64,000 nt of DNA, taken from contig JAQFVV010012544.1 of the NCBI GenBank assembly GCA_028023455.1, positions 1,996,501 to 2,060,500 of the forward strand. Direction: 5' to 3'. This document shows, piece after piece, positions 12,029-24,155 of this stretch (its first letter is position 1; every line of letters starts with the position of its first letter). Position numbers and translations under genes: made by a program. Source of the stretch: Epiperipatus broadwayi (taxonomy: Eukaryota; Onychophora; Udeonychophora; Euonychophora; Peripatidae). The notes under the pieces are model-generated. The model did not search any database and had not been told where the DNA came from. It saw nothing but the letters and a program-made list of their open reading frames with translations.

Positions 12029-13775
12029 CTTTTTTTTTTTTCAGAAAAAAACTTTTCTTTCTAAAATACATTAACACCCTGCCTAATTGTATCTCTCCAA
12101 TTGTAATCTAGTCTTTGTCATATTTTCCAATGGAAACAATTGGCATTGCACTTATTCGAAACATCTTTGAGATTATTTTTATAACAGAGATAGGAATTAC
12201 CTCTATCACAAAAATTATGCTCAAGTTCATTATAAAACATTATTTTAGAATGTTTTACATTTGTTTTACATTTCCAATCCATTATAGATATATTTTATAA
12301 TAATATCACATTCAGTAAATTGAATATACTAATAGAATGATTTTATGATTTTACCATTGTATTTTTAAAATTTTATAGACTATTCTTAAATGAAACTTTT
12401 CTAATACCTTTATACAGTATTGATAAGGTGTTTGTGTCTTATTTCCATATAATAAATTAGGTAAAATAACAACTCTGTGTACAATTAACTTGTTGCAGTA
12501 ATTATTTTCTGTATAGAAATTCTCTAAATTTTTAATTTGTTAAAAGCTGCAGCAGCACATTGGAGTCTGCATTATATCTCAAATCAATGATCATCCATGA
12601 TAAAAATTGTTGAAGACTTTCCTTCCATCACTGGTTGATAAAAAACTAACATTGTTTAACATAAACCAAAGTCACATGATTACCCTTTCTTATGCTTTCT
12701 CATAACTGTTATTAAAACAGGCAAAATTCTCCATACAGTAGTGCCACTCAGTGCAAGTCAGAGTAATCATTTGATGCCAGAAGGCTTGTGCATAAATCCT
12801 TAGCTAGTGCCTACTCATCCAACATCCCCAGACTAGTTTCTGGTTTGTGGCATTTGTCAGTGAGGAGCCTTGGATCTGAGTGTCACTACTTGTATGGAGA
12901 GTTTTTCTTGTTTTAATAAACCAAAGTCATCATATATTGCATTCAAAACATTAAATACATTCTAGAAATCATCTTTTGAACTAGAAAAAGAAGCTTTATC
13001 ATTTATGTAGTGGAAATTCCAGGATCCAAGATCTTGAAGTTCTTGTTTCAATAGATGCAAATTAAAAGTAGCATCATCAAATCTGTATTATATCTTGATC
13101 CTTGTTTCATTAAAACACCTATAAACAATTTTGATGACTACTATAAAATTAAAAACAGTATTGGATCTTGTACACAGCCTTGTTTAATGACAATTTTCAT
13201 TTCAATTGCCTCAGATTTTTCCTTTGTAGCAATGATACTTTCTTTTGTTGCACATGTAGAAGTTATATAATGTGAATAAAATTTGATGGATAACCAATTA
13301 GTTTCAAACAGTGCCATAGACCTGTCTTATTAATTTAATCAAATTCCTTAACTAAATCAGTAAAAGCCATATATAAATCACTCTTTTGTTCTTGACATTT
13401 CTCTTGCATTTGTCTGGCAATAGAAACCATATCTATAGTGTTTCTCTATCTACTAAAACCACAGAGCAGTAGCCAATTTTTTATAACTTATAAGAACCTT
13501 TGCTGTAGTGGGTAATAATGATATGCCATGATAATTACTGCAATCTTGTTTATTCCTTTTGCATTTAAAAATTGGGACAATAAAAGCATTCCCAAAACTG
13601 GGAGATACAATTTCATGGATTCATATATTCCTAAAGAATTTCAATATTTAGAAATTAAACACAATGGTGATTTTTTTGTAGAGTCTAATTTGGTATCTTC
13701 TATTATTGTGTTTTATCAATGAAAGGCTAAAGGTGTTAAATCAATAGTAGTGTCCTTTTTATTAGTGCCTATGCT
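12029..13775 (-). pseudogene. LINE reverse transcriptase, 3' half (broken)
   Basis: The decayed minus-strand product reads in family order. Near 13500-13575: IVPIFKCKRN then NYHGISLLPTTAKVL. Near 13340-13425: RQMQEKCQEQKSDLYMAFTD then LVKEFD, the place of the catalytic motif A aspartate. Near 13170-13205: IKQGCV. Near 12440-12530: LYTELLFYLIYYMEIRHK. The C-terminus, about 12061-12190, reads YKNNLKDVSNKC then WRDTIRQGVNVF and a stop at 12061-12063. This matches the reverse transcriptase and C-terminal region of non-LTR retrotransposons that encode an AP-like endonuclease. Several stops and frameshifts disable it. A T-run at 12030-12041 is the poly(A) tail in element sense. A short element interrupts it at 12675-12916, and the endonuclease half lies inverted next to it. 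Confidence 0.75.
12662..12929. mobile_element. Short interspersed element, copy 3, inserted in LINE
   Basis: The 13-mer taaaccaaagtca occurs at 12662-12674 and 12917-12929 and brackets 242 bp (12675-12916). The insert contains acaggcaaaattctccatac, gccagaaggcttgtgcat, ccagactagtttctgg and gaggagccttggatctgag, as in the copies at 1.0 and 51.9 kb. It ends with an inverted piece of its own start (tatggagagtttttcttg). Outside the duplications the host LINE reading resumes (YDDFGL on one side, then TMLVFYQPV), so the insertion postdates the LINE. Confidence 0.8.
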
Positions 13776-14560
13776 TAAATCTTAGATTCGGATAACTTGA
13801 AAGAGTAAATCTTTTATATTTATTGCAAAGTATTATTATAGCAAAAATATTAAAAGATAGGAATTTTGTTCTTGAAAACATTAATACAAGTGTTGTTACA
13901 AATAGTAAACTGTGGCCAAAAGTTACTGGAAATAATAGTATTGGTGCTGTAAATGGATATGGATGCATCCATGCTCAAAACAATAGCATTTAATTTAATA
14001 GATTATATTATAGTCAGAAGTAAAAATATAAAAGTTCACATTACATGAGCACTTTTGAAGTCAGATTATTGGACAGATTAGTAGATTCCAGATTAAAATT
14101 ATAATTATATTAAAAAATATATATTCCAATCATATTTACAAGAAAATTGATGTACATATTTAGAAAAAATCTAATCTGCAGGGCTCTTATATTACTGATA
14201 TGGAATTACCTTGAGGAATGCATAGTGGATAAAGTGAATCTATTATGGGTTCACTGAAAAGAAGAATTATGATGGATTTTTGATAATGATCTTATTATAA
14301 GTGATTTAATTAAAAGGTAACATGCAACATTTTCTGCTTAGCAGAATAATAAATTGAATGTGGAACTAAGTACAAACATATATAGAGATCTGAAAGCAGA
14401 TACTAACAGACATGAAAACATAAAAATGATTGGTGGATTAAAACTGCAAAGAATACATAGAGATTCACTGATTCTGATCATTTCATATTTTTTATGCATT
14501 AAAGGCAATATATAGACCTAAGGAACAATATCACAATGATATTTTGAACATGAAAAAAAA
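13776..14560 (+). pseudogene. LINE endonuclease and linker segment, inverted relative to its RT half
   Basis: The plus strand reads, in family order: LKDRNFVLENINTSVVTNSK then LWPKVTGNNSIGAVNGYG (about 13845-13970), LIDYIIVRSKN (about 13995-14030), SDYWTD (about 14060-14080), and ALKAIYRPKEQ (about 14498-14530). These correspond to the GDFNARVG / W-x-x-V-x-G-x-x-x-x-G-x-x-N-x-x-G block, the LIDYIIV block and the WTDH block of LINE AP-endonucleases, then the linker before the reverse transcriptase. The key GDFN and SDH residues are eroded and stops are present. Its orientation is opposite to the reverse-transcriptase half next to it. Confidence 0.65.
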
Positions 14561-16324
14561 CAGCTCTTTAAAATTTTTAAAATAAAAAGGTTTCATAATC
14601 TGTTAAAATACTGGAAAAGTTTTAAAATATGGTTAGCAAAATATAGTCTTTATATCCAAAGAATTATATCTAAAATACCACATGCAAAAAAAAAAACAAG
14701 TAGTTTTATTTTTTAAAAAATAATTAATATAAAAGTCAATTAATGAAATGTTTTGATAAGTAATTAGATATTTTAGGAAAGCAATAATTGTTTTGAAAGA
14801 TAAAATTAATAAATAAGCAAATTAATTAAGCAGCTTATTAAAAATTATAATAAAATATCAAAAACAATATTTTACCTAGTTGTTTTGAAAATTATTATAA
14901 TAACGTCATGGGGAGTGAGATATGAAGAAATAAACTTCATGAATTTAGTGGGGTGTGGGGATAAATGAGTTAATTTTCAGATGAGTTAAAGTTTTCCTGT
15001 AGTTTTAAAATGTTTGTTTTTGTTTCTCAATATTTCAATACATATGGACAGCTAAAACATCATTCTAGGAATCATGCATAATTTCAATTATCCTGCATGC
15101 AACTCGCTATCGCTTTTTATGAGAAAAAAAATTAGTAAAATTCTAACAATTAATATTTTTTTTTCAAATCTTAACCCTTTTGAAAAAATATATACTTAGA
15201 AAGAATTTTTAAAAAAGTTTAGGAATTAATTAATCTATAAAAATTTAAATAAATTGTCCAATTTATAATATTGAAATATTGAAATAAACGGATCTCAATA
15301 ACTAATTTTCTCAAGCAAGCGCGTATATATGGTTAAAAAAAATTAAAAGAAGTATCACATGTCATTATTTAAAGACATCAAAGTAATATTTTTTTGTAAA
15401 TAGTTTATGGCCAAATGAAATCATTTATATATCTATTTCATATTTTCTTCTTTATGTATGTGTGATTTTAATCAAACTGTGCCTGTATTTGTCAATTTTC
15501 CTAGACAAATTTATTATAAGCACTCAATGAAGGAAATAGATTAATTAATAATAAATCTTATAGGAATAATAAAATAATATGTTTGAATGTGCATTAATTA
15601 GAATATATAATTTATTTATTTTAATTAGTCATTAAAGACATTGATTTCTTTCTGTCACATATGTAAGTCTAGAAGCCATGCTCTGAGACTAAGTCTAGTA
15701 TCTAGAAATAAATGTACATGATATTTTATTTAAATAATAGTCGATCTAAAAATTCGGATTGTAAATCTTTTAAAATTGGATATCAGATGAGCTACAAATA
15801 AATAAAATCTAATTTTATTCAATTGTGTATAAGTTATATAATGTTTTGATCTGAATGATCAAATCCAGGATATTTAATATTATTTAATCAAACAAGTTTT
15901 TGACTTCTTTCCAATATATTGGTCATATTACTCAAATGGAAGTTATATTTAGGACCTGTGCATATCCAGAAAAATTTTATTATAATAAACATTCTGTAGA
16001 ATTTGATACACAAATTGATGGTAATTAATTTACTTACTTATCAGCTAATTTTTAGCAAAGTAAGATTATTCTTACTCTTAGTTAGTAGGTTATATAAATG
16101 TGACCACCAACTTATGACTACTTTTCATATTTATATTGACTTCATTATTTATCTTTATTATAAGCATATACTTTCTCACCCACTTTCTATTATACAATCC
16201 TTGATTTCCAACCATGTGACCTAAAATGATTTACTATATTGAATTAACATTGTTTTTTTTAATCTTACCATCTTATTCCATTACATATATAATATTTAAA
16301 TAAATTATATTGTCTATACTGAAC
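14561..16324. other. AT-rich intergenic DNA
   Basis: No gene seen. A slightly purine-rich segment at 14900-14970 and A/T runs; the ORF at 16003-16224 is unrecognised. Confidence 0.5.
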
Positions 16325-16565
16325 TTAATGTAATTAGAAGGGATTTTAATTCAGACTTTCAAGCATGCTATAGCTATCCACTCCATCTTATTCAATTGAT
16401 ACATATGACCATATACATGTGTAAAAGATAAATGATTTCCAATATACACTATACATATATTTGAGATCCTTTATTTTTCTCACATGTATGTGGCCATGTG
16501 TATCAATTATATAAGCTGGAGTGGATAGTTGTAAGAGCAATTGAAAGTCTGAGTTGAAATACCTT
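16325..16565. mobile_element. Foldback repeat, internally deleted copy C
   Basis: Starts with gtaattagaagggatttta and ttcagactttcaagcatg. It has the block gtaaaagataaatgatttcc at about 16420 and its inverted form near 16465-16500, and ends gaaagtctgagttgaaa then taccttctaaatgtac. The central half of each arm, including the hammerhead segment, is missing. The minus ORF 16388-16654 is a chance frame through it. Confidence 0.6.
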
Positions 16566-16687
16566 CTAAATGTACATATATAAGCATTTTTCACAAGTTT
16601 TAATTTTTTTTCACTCTTGAATAGAATTATGTTTCTAATTAGGATATTATACAAATATCATACTACTTGTGGTTTGATTACAGTAAT

Positions 16688-16691
<4 letters not shown>

Positions 16692-16762
<71 letters not shown>
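16692..16762. repeat. (TA)n microsatellite
   Basis: Uninterrupted TA dinucleotide run of about 35 units. It can form a cruciform; no gene context. Confidence 0.95.
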
Positions 16763-16764
<2 letters not shown>

Positions 16765-17253
16765 CTTAGTAAAACATTAAATCTATATGTGTCTATATTT
16801 GCATGTTTTATCTTTCTATATCTGACTATTTTTCAATAAACCAGAAAAAAAAGTTCATGGTACAATATTCCAATTAAATAAATTTATAAAAAATACTGCA
16901 TTTAATTTTTTTAATAATTAAAAGATAAACCATCACTGATTATTACCAAATGTTTGATAATAGTACTATCTATTCAATTATTTAATTCACTTGTTCTATA
17001 TGTAGTAAAAAACAATGCCTTTAAAAAAATTTGTAAACATTTGGAAAATATATGATAACATAACACTACTGCTTTACATGACCATGAATTTGTAATCATA
17101 AAATGAAAAAAAAAACTTTGACTTTATAAAATTTAACCCGGAAACACATTAAATCAATTTCTTTTATAATTCACAACTTCCAAAATATGTGTCAATAATT
17201 TTAAAATAGGATGGTCATTTTCACTATTATTAAATTAATATGTAGATGTGATC

Positions 17254-17612
17254 CTATTTCCATCATCTATCAGTGAATGTCGAATGTATACAAAAATTTA
17301 AACTTTATTTAAACTTTCCAAATACAAACAACTTGTTAGGAATAACACACAAATAGACAACACAGATTAATCATTACATGACATTTCGAGTAATATTATC
17401 CTCCACTCTTCTTTCAGTGTTGCTAGTTTGATATGCACAGTATTCGCATAGAAGTCAAACTTGCACTTTTAGATTTTTAATTATTGAATTTAAGGCAAAT
17501 ACTCTAACCAACTGAGTTATGGTATTACCAACAAGTTGTTTGTATTTGGAAAGTTTAAATAAAGATTAAAATGTTCTATACATTCAACATTCACTCATAG
17601 ATAATGGAAATA
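17254..17612. mobile_element. Inverted repeat enclosing a tRNA-headed SINE
   Basis: Arms at about 17254-17338 and 17528-17612 are inverted copies, sharing aaactttccaaatacaaac, aacttgtta and cattcactcatagat-type blocks. Between them on the minus strand lies a SINE-like unit of about 190 bp. Its head reads taactcagttggttagagta then tttgccttaaattcaa, a good tRNA D-arm with A-box character. Its tail contains ctgaaagaagagtggaggat then tcgaaatgtca. The same head and tail occur on the plus strand at 35755-35905. The anticodon-to-T-arm part is expanded and the B box decayed. Confidence 0.55.
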
Positions 17613-18560
17613 GTTAAACATATACCATCTAATAATATACCATCCTCACAAACATTCAGGAAAGTAAATTAATTCTTCTTTCTGTGTTGAATATTCTGCT
17701 ATTACAATATACCAGCAGTATTTTCTTTACTTTAAAGAAACTTTGAAATTCATATTCTTAGTGCAAACATGAAAGAAAAGATTATGCAAGCTATTTTTAT
17801 TTTACAAAAATAATAATTTTATAAAATGTATCCTCATTGTCAGTTACTTGGCAATTTAACAGGAAAAAAATCTTCATTTTATTAAAGAAAATTATCCACT
17901 TTCTACATTTTTTTATTATTTGAAAATAAAATTGGTAAGCAAAGTTAGAAAAAAAATAATATGAAAGGAAAATATAAATATTAACTTTATGTTTTTTAAA
18001 GCAATGATTTGTTGTTGTTGTTGTTGTTTTGTTCATATGGCAATATATTGTGGTATAGTCCCAATTTAACATTATTAAGATTATTTTAAGAGAATATGAC
18101 TTATGTTTATCGTAAATTTATCTATCATGCTATTTTTTCAGAACCAGTTAAGCAACCTAAATTCAGTTCCTCAATATTATCTCTTAACATTAATGAAAAA
18201 TAATTATAAATTGGTAAAATAATAATACATGTAGATACATAAATATATACTTGGCTATAAATGTTGACAATACATAAATGCGCAGAAGAATTATTGTATA
18301 TATACAGATAAATATATTGGTATGAATGTTTTTATGATTAAAAGATGTTTTATGAAATATAATTTTTATGATTAACTGTGTTTAATAAAATAAAATAATT
18401 TTTTTACTCTGTTGAGTATAAGTGTTATCTTATCAAAACATCAATAAATTTATTTCATTTTATTAAATATGATTATTTTCAAAAACATGTTTCATAAAAC
18501 ATATATATATATTAGTTCTAATATTTTCATGGATAAATGAATTCATTATATATATAATTG
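17613..18560. other. AT-rich intergenic DNA
   Basis: No gene seen. A short (TTG)n tract near 18010-18030; the minus ORF 17797-18072 is Thr/Asn-rich low complexity. Confidence 0.5.
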
Positions 18561-18682
18561 TTATTGATACTGGGATTGTCTAAGTGTTACCTCGTTTTAA
18601 TAGTATATAAAAAAGCGTTTGCTTTTTAATATACATATCATTAAAAACCAGTCAACACTTAGACAATCCCAGTATTAATAAC
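18561..18682. repeat. Long hairpin related to a PLE 3' flank
   Basis: Arms of about 29 bp (gttattgatactgggattgt then ctaagtgtt at 18561-18589; aacacttagacaatcccag then tattaataac at about 18653-18681) pair almost perfectly around a centre of about 63 bp. The right arm with its preceding aaaaccagtc recurs at about 18997-19044. A related block (aaaccagtaaacacttagac on the minus strand, about 63624-63660) lies just 3' of the Penelope-like ORF at the window end. It may be a solo PLE terminus. Confidence 0.55.
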
Positions 18683-19044
18683 AATCAACAAATTTAAACT
18701 GTTGTCAAGGCAACCTCCTTTTAACAATAAAGGTGGAATCCCAACTTTATTAATGGTCCAATATGTTTATATAGACATTAAAAATAACAATTTGACCATA
18801 GAGATTGAAATTATTGATACAAAGAAGATTAAATAAACTTCTTTAAATATGTAAATATAATCTGTTTTGAATGCAGAATAATAAATAATCAATTATAACA
18901 TTACAAACTGTAATTATAATTTTCAAATTGCATCCAAAGTATTGCATAAATAATAAGTGTAATAATGCTAAAGGCTAAATAGGTTTGTAAGTAATCATTA
19001 AAAACCAGTCAACTCTTCGACAATCCCTATATCAATAATAATCA

Positions 19045-20129
19045 ACAATTAGTATTTTTATGTAAAAGTTAAATTATTAACAAAAAAGTAATAAATAAAC
19101 ATAAATTAATTAAATGAGTTATGTTTGTTTGTTCAAAATTAATTTTTTTAAAATATATATATATATAAAAAAAATTTCCTCACGAAAATTATCAAAAATA
19201 TTGAAAAATGTTAATGGATTTTAATCATCGAGAAAAATACCATGATTAAAACAAACACTTTCTTTTTTATAAAAATAATTTATTTTAAAAATACGTTTTG
19301 TTTTTTTTTTTTTTCAGAAATTTACAGATATTTCTGATAATTTTGTCATTAAATATTTTTTAAAACTAAATCTGGTATTAAAATCAAACTGGTGGAATCT
19401 TTTATTTCTGAGGTCTGTTATAAAGAACTAAGACATTGTTCATCTTTAAAGATAATGACTTATTCTCATAAATGTTGACTATAGCAATATAAAAAAAGAG
19501 TTCATACATTCTAAAGGATGTCATATAAAATAAACAATTTAGCACAAATAATGCAGAAATATAAAAAAAAAATTGAAATATAGTGAACAATAAGCAAAAA
19601 CACAAGATATGGTAAATAGGAAAGAAACCTGACCAGATATATTCAAATAATCATATATATATATATATGTCAATATTCTATTAAATTAGTAAATTAGTTA
19701 AATTTTTAGTAAAACAAAATAATATATTACTGAACTTTTAAAATATAAGTTTTATTGTGAAGTAATTTAATTTAATTTAATTGTGATAAATATTAATTCC
19801 ACATACTTTATGAGTAATTGACTCATATCTAGAAAAAATGATATAAAAATTTATAAGCATAAAATTTAGTTAAAAAACTCATATTAAAGATAATTTGATT
19901 TGTTATTATAGCTAAAGAAGTCACAATATTTATATTTTAAAACCAGTAAATAAATCGAATATAAATATTTACGTGAAGTTAAGATAAACATGAAAAATAA
20001 AATATAGAAGTTTTGATACTTTGCTAAAAGAAATGTAAGTAAACCTTATAATTATTTAAAGTTAATAGATTATTTAATATAAATCTTTTACAAAGTTATA
20101 AATAAAAATATTATTTAAGTAAACTATTA
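19045..20129. other. AT-rich intergenic DNA
   Basis: No gene seen. The minus ORF 19402-19605 is Phe/Leu/Tyr-rich with no recognisable family. Confidence 0.5.
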
Positions 20130-20600
20130 TTTAAGTGAATATTTTGAACATCTTTTGAATAAAGATAGAAAAATTGAAAAGGTGACTTTTATCATAGATT
20201 TGGACAAAATTATAAAGATATCAAGATTAGAGAAATTAAACAGCTCTTTGTAATTGTATAAGTAGTAAGACTGCAAGTCCTAATCAGATAGCAGAAGAAT
20301 TTTTAAAGTATGTTGGTGATATAATAGTTTTAAAATTTAAAAATATATGGACTCATAAAATTGTGACACTCAATCTTAAGAATGTTTTTATTATTGTAAT
20401 TTTTTAAAAATAATAGGGATAGACAATTGAAGAATATTATTATCTTTTTTTTAATAAACTATTTTTAAGAATTTGGAATTTATCATTAACTAAACTATTT
20501 TTAAGAATTTTGTTGAATAAGTTGCTTTTAGTCGTAGATGAATGGTTACCATAGACTTAGTATGATTTTAAAATATCAAAAAGTTTATAAACATGTTTTT
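20130..20600 (+). pseudogene. LINE reverse transcriptase N-terminal fragment
   Basis: Plus-strand reading gives FEHLLNKDRKIEKV (about 20142-20185), then TASPNQIAEEFLKYVGDIIV then LKFKNIW (about 20270-20352). This corresponds to the K-x-P-G-x-D-x-I-P-A-E-x-L-K-x-G-G motif region of non-LTR reverse transcriptases. After a shift comes LLNKLLLVVDEWLP (about 20510-20550), matching the NRL...LPE-x-Q-x-G-F-R block. GPD is changed to SPN and stops are frequent. No endonuclease or C-terminal part is seen nearby, so this is an isolated, old fragment. Confidence 0.6.
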
Positions 20601-21589
20601 ATTGATAGATAAATGGGAAAAAAATGATTAGAATATAGATGCGATTTATATATAGCTTTTATTTATTTGGTTAAAACATTCATTCAAATTTTTTTAAGAA
20701 ATCTTATATATATAAAAACGGTAATAAATAATTAACGGTATATATGTTTTTATATATATTTTTTATAACGAGTATTGTACTATTATATATATATACCACT
20801 AAATTGAATCCTTTTAAAATTAATCAATGCCACAAAGGCAGCACAATTTTTACTCTACTTGTATCAAAATTTAACTTTGGACCAATGAAAAAATGATTTT
20901 ACCTTTCTTCTGTTTTTTTTTTAAATTCTTAAATAGATGTGTAAAAAAAAAACGATAACTACTAGAGCAAAATTTTTTCCCTCTGATAATTGTCATTGTT
21001 TATTCTCCATATTTATTTAAGAACTTAAGAAATCACATAAAAAAGTGGATTTGACTTTTTTATTTGTTCACAGGTAAACTTTGCAACAAGATGGCATAAA
21101 AATCGGGCTACATTTGTAAACATTATTTGGTAAATGTTTAAACATTCCTGTGACTAGATTTCTGCTTAGAAAATATAACTATGGAAATATTTAAAAGGTG
21201 TTATGTTTTTTTTAAAAACATGAAAACCTACTATGTAGCTGAAAGAATGGCTAAAGTTTTATCTGTAAATTTGAAAAGTTGATTAATCTGTTATTAATTC
21301 CCTCAAACTATGTATATATGTGACTATAAGTGAAATATTTCCACTAAACGTATTAGTAGATGATTATTAATAATCTTATAAATATATTCTGTCAGCATAT
21401 ATATAATAAAAATCTATATAATATAAATTATTTTTAGTTTACAATTTATTGTATTATGTTTAAACATAATGAATTTCCTCTTTTTGGTGTTTTTTTTTTC
21501 TTTTTATCGATGTTGCTTTCTTGCAACATTTTAACTGACTACAATTCTTCCTTAGAGCTTTTTTTCCATTTGTTTGATGAATCTTAATT
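20601..21589. other. AT-rich intergenic DNA
   Basis: No gene seen; TA tracts near 20705-20800. Confidence 0.5.
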
Positions 21590-21735
21590 TTTAATCTCTA
21601 TATCTTTTTTTTTCTTATTCTCCTCTATTTTCTCTCACTTTCCCTCATCTTTTCTTTTTCTCTTTCTTCCCCTTTTTTCCTCTTCCTTTACCCTTCTATT
21701 TCCTCTCTTTCTCTAGTTTCATTTAGTTTAATGTT
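21590..21735. repeat. Pyrimidine-rich tract
   Basis: Nearly pure C/T on the plus strand, with repeated ttctttttctctttcttcc-type sequence. It may form triplex-type structures. No coding meaning seen. Confidence 0.7.
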
Positions 21736-23869
21736 AAACTTTTATTAGGTTTAAACTTTATCTACATGTCTTGAGTAATGCAATGTCTTTATACTTTATT
21801 ATAACAGTGGATTTAATTACATTCTCATTTGGTATATGCAATTGTCAATCAAGTGATAATGTATATGAGTTTTTGAAAAGACAGTAAATTTTATTGTTTA
21901 ACGGTTTACACATGCTCTGGGTTTCTTATCAAAATAAACATTTTTTTTAATTTTTAATATCAAGTCATAATAATATTATAAGTATCAAATATGAATTTAA
22001 TATACTCTTTAACTTGCTTTATTTACTAAATTTAAAATGTATCTATAGTATAACATATTTACACATGTGTAAGTTATGTTATCAAATATTGTATATATAA
22101 ATCAAATATGGCATTATGTTAAAAAAGCAATATAAATTTATAAAATCTGTCTATAGTTTAATATTTATTTATACAATAAATAATGTTATAGTAAATTTTA
22201 TGCTAATTCCAGTTTAATTTTATATATATATATAATTTAATCAATAATTCATTTATTTATTTTTCTTTTATTTAATATAAATTATGAGTTTGTTTTCTAA
22301 TGGTATTAATTAACATTGTTATATAATATGATGATTTTTTTTTATCGCGTGTGTTTTTTTTTCTTTTTCTAGAGAATTTTTTTTAACATATATTTTCACT
22401 GAAATATTTCCTTCTATATAATCACCAATGTTTCGATCCATTTATATTTAAGTCAGAGTATTTTTTGTAATATATGTATGCACACAAACATACACATATC
22501 CAAATGATTTGTGACAATACATCTATATGATATTCGTTTAAAATGCCTTAAATATAAAAAAATATAAATGTTGGCAATGATAGAAATTTAAAATTTCAAT
22601 GAAAATGGATAAAAAAATAAATTATATAGAAATAAAAATAAAATAAGTGCAAATTACATTATATAACAATATTTCCATATATATGTAATCTGCATGCCTT
22701 AAAGCTAACTAAGAAAAAAGTAATCTCAGATTTTAAAATTTTTAAAGAATTTAATTAATTGAAATTAACAAATAAACTTGTACATTAATGCACATTATAG
22801 AAATGAAATTACAAAAATAAAATAATGTCTATTTACTAAACGGTTATTTCTTTAATGCAGAATAGATTTATAAAATTATTAATAACTATCTATATTTTTT
22901 CATTAATATAAATTATACAAATTTATTATTAACTTTTCAGTTTTGTTAAAAAAATAAAATTCCCCATATATATATAGATTTAAATCTCACTACAGTTTGA
23001 ATAGAAGTTTCCCTTTGAATTTAATTTATATCTCAACTACACTTTTAACTAGCATTTTTTAAATATAGAACAGCGTTTTCTAGTAACATAATTGCTTTCA
23101 AACATTTTTAATCTTGAAACATGGTATTAAAACGGTTTGTTTTCTAAAAGCACAGCAGTTTCTAACTTTTTATTTAAGAAAAGTTGATAATTTTGTTATT
23201 GTTGTTGTTTGTTTATTGTTTTATTTTCTTTTAAATATAATAGCTTTTAAAAATGTTTTCAATTTCTAGGTCCAAGTAGAAATATCTTCATAGAAAATAT
23301 TCTTAATATCTTCTATCATAAAACAATCTGAATTTTAAAAAACACACTTTAGACAGAATTCTAAGGAATCAATTATGACAATTTTAGTACATAGCTTATT
23401 ACCTCATACTTTCATTGATTTTTATCCAATAGCATAAATATTTTGGTAATTTAAATATGTATTGCATTTTCTTCTTATATATAAATGTGTTTTTTTAAAA
23501 TAATATTAAGTATATAGACTAATAATAAACAGAATCCTAATAAATAAAAACAAAGTTACTGATAAACAATATATAATAAAGATTTGACCTCAAAGTAAAA
23601 TGTTGGAAACATAACCCAAATAGTCATTAGAGGCTGTTAAATAAAGCAGCAATGTGAATGAATTAGCTATATAAGATTTCATTTGATTAAGTATCATGGC
23701 TAAGTTGTCTAAAACATTTATGTGCACAGATGTAATATAAAAATATTTTAATTTTTAATAAGTAGTTTGTACCAAATTTATAAATTTAAATTATTTTAAA
23801 TTTTATAATTCTTTCTGGTAAATAAATTAATTATTTAAGATTTTAGATTTTTTTATTTATGATTAACAT
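21736..23869. other. AT-rich intergenic DNA
   Basis: No gene seen; short poly-A, poly-T and TA tracts only. Confidence 0.5.
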
Positions 23870-24155
23870 AAATAATAGAGATAAAAAATTTGATATTAAA
23901 TGCTTTTATTGATCATGCACTAAAAATTGTTTGTTGAATCACAATTGAGATTTTTAGAATTAACTTAAAATAAAAGCATGGCAGGGGAAGTTCAAAAATT
24001 AGTTAAGTCAATCTTTTGTTATAAAAATCTGAATTGACTTAATTAATTTCTGGACTCCCCCACTCCCATGCTTTTATTTCAAGTTAAATCTACAAACTCC
24101 AATTAAATGCAGTCAATAAAAGCATTTAATGTAAAATAAATTATATCTCTATTAT
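23870..24155. repeat. Foldback repeat with nested arms
   Basis: The inner arms (about 23958-24010 and 24031-24085) share ttaacttaaaataaaagcat, then ttagttaagtcaat, in inverted form. The outer arms (about 23870-23915 and 24108-24155) share aataatagagata and attaaatgcttttattga. The whole is a palindrome of about 285 bp with small asymmetric loops. No ORF. MITE-like; target duplication not resolved. Confidence 0.6.
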
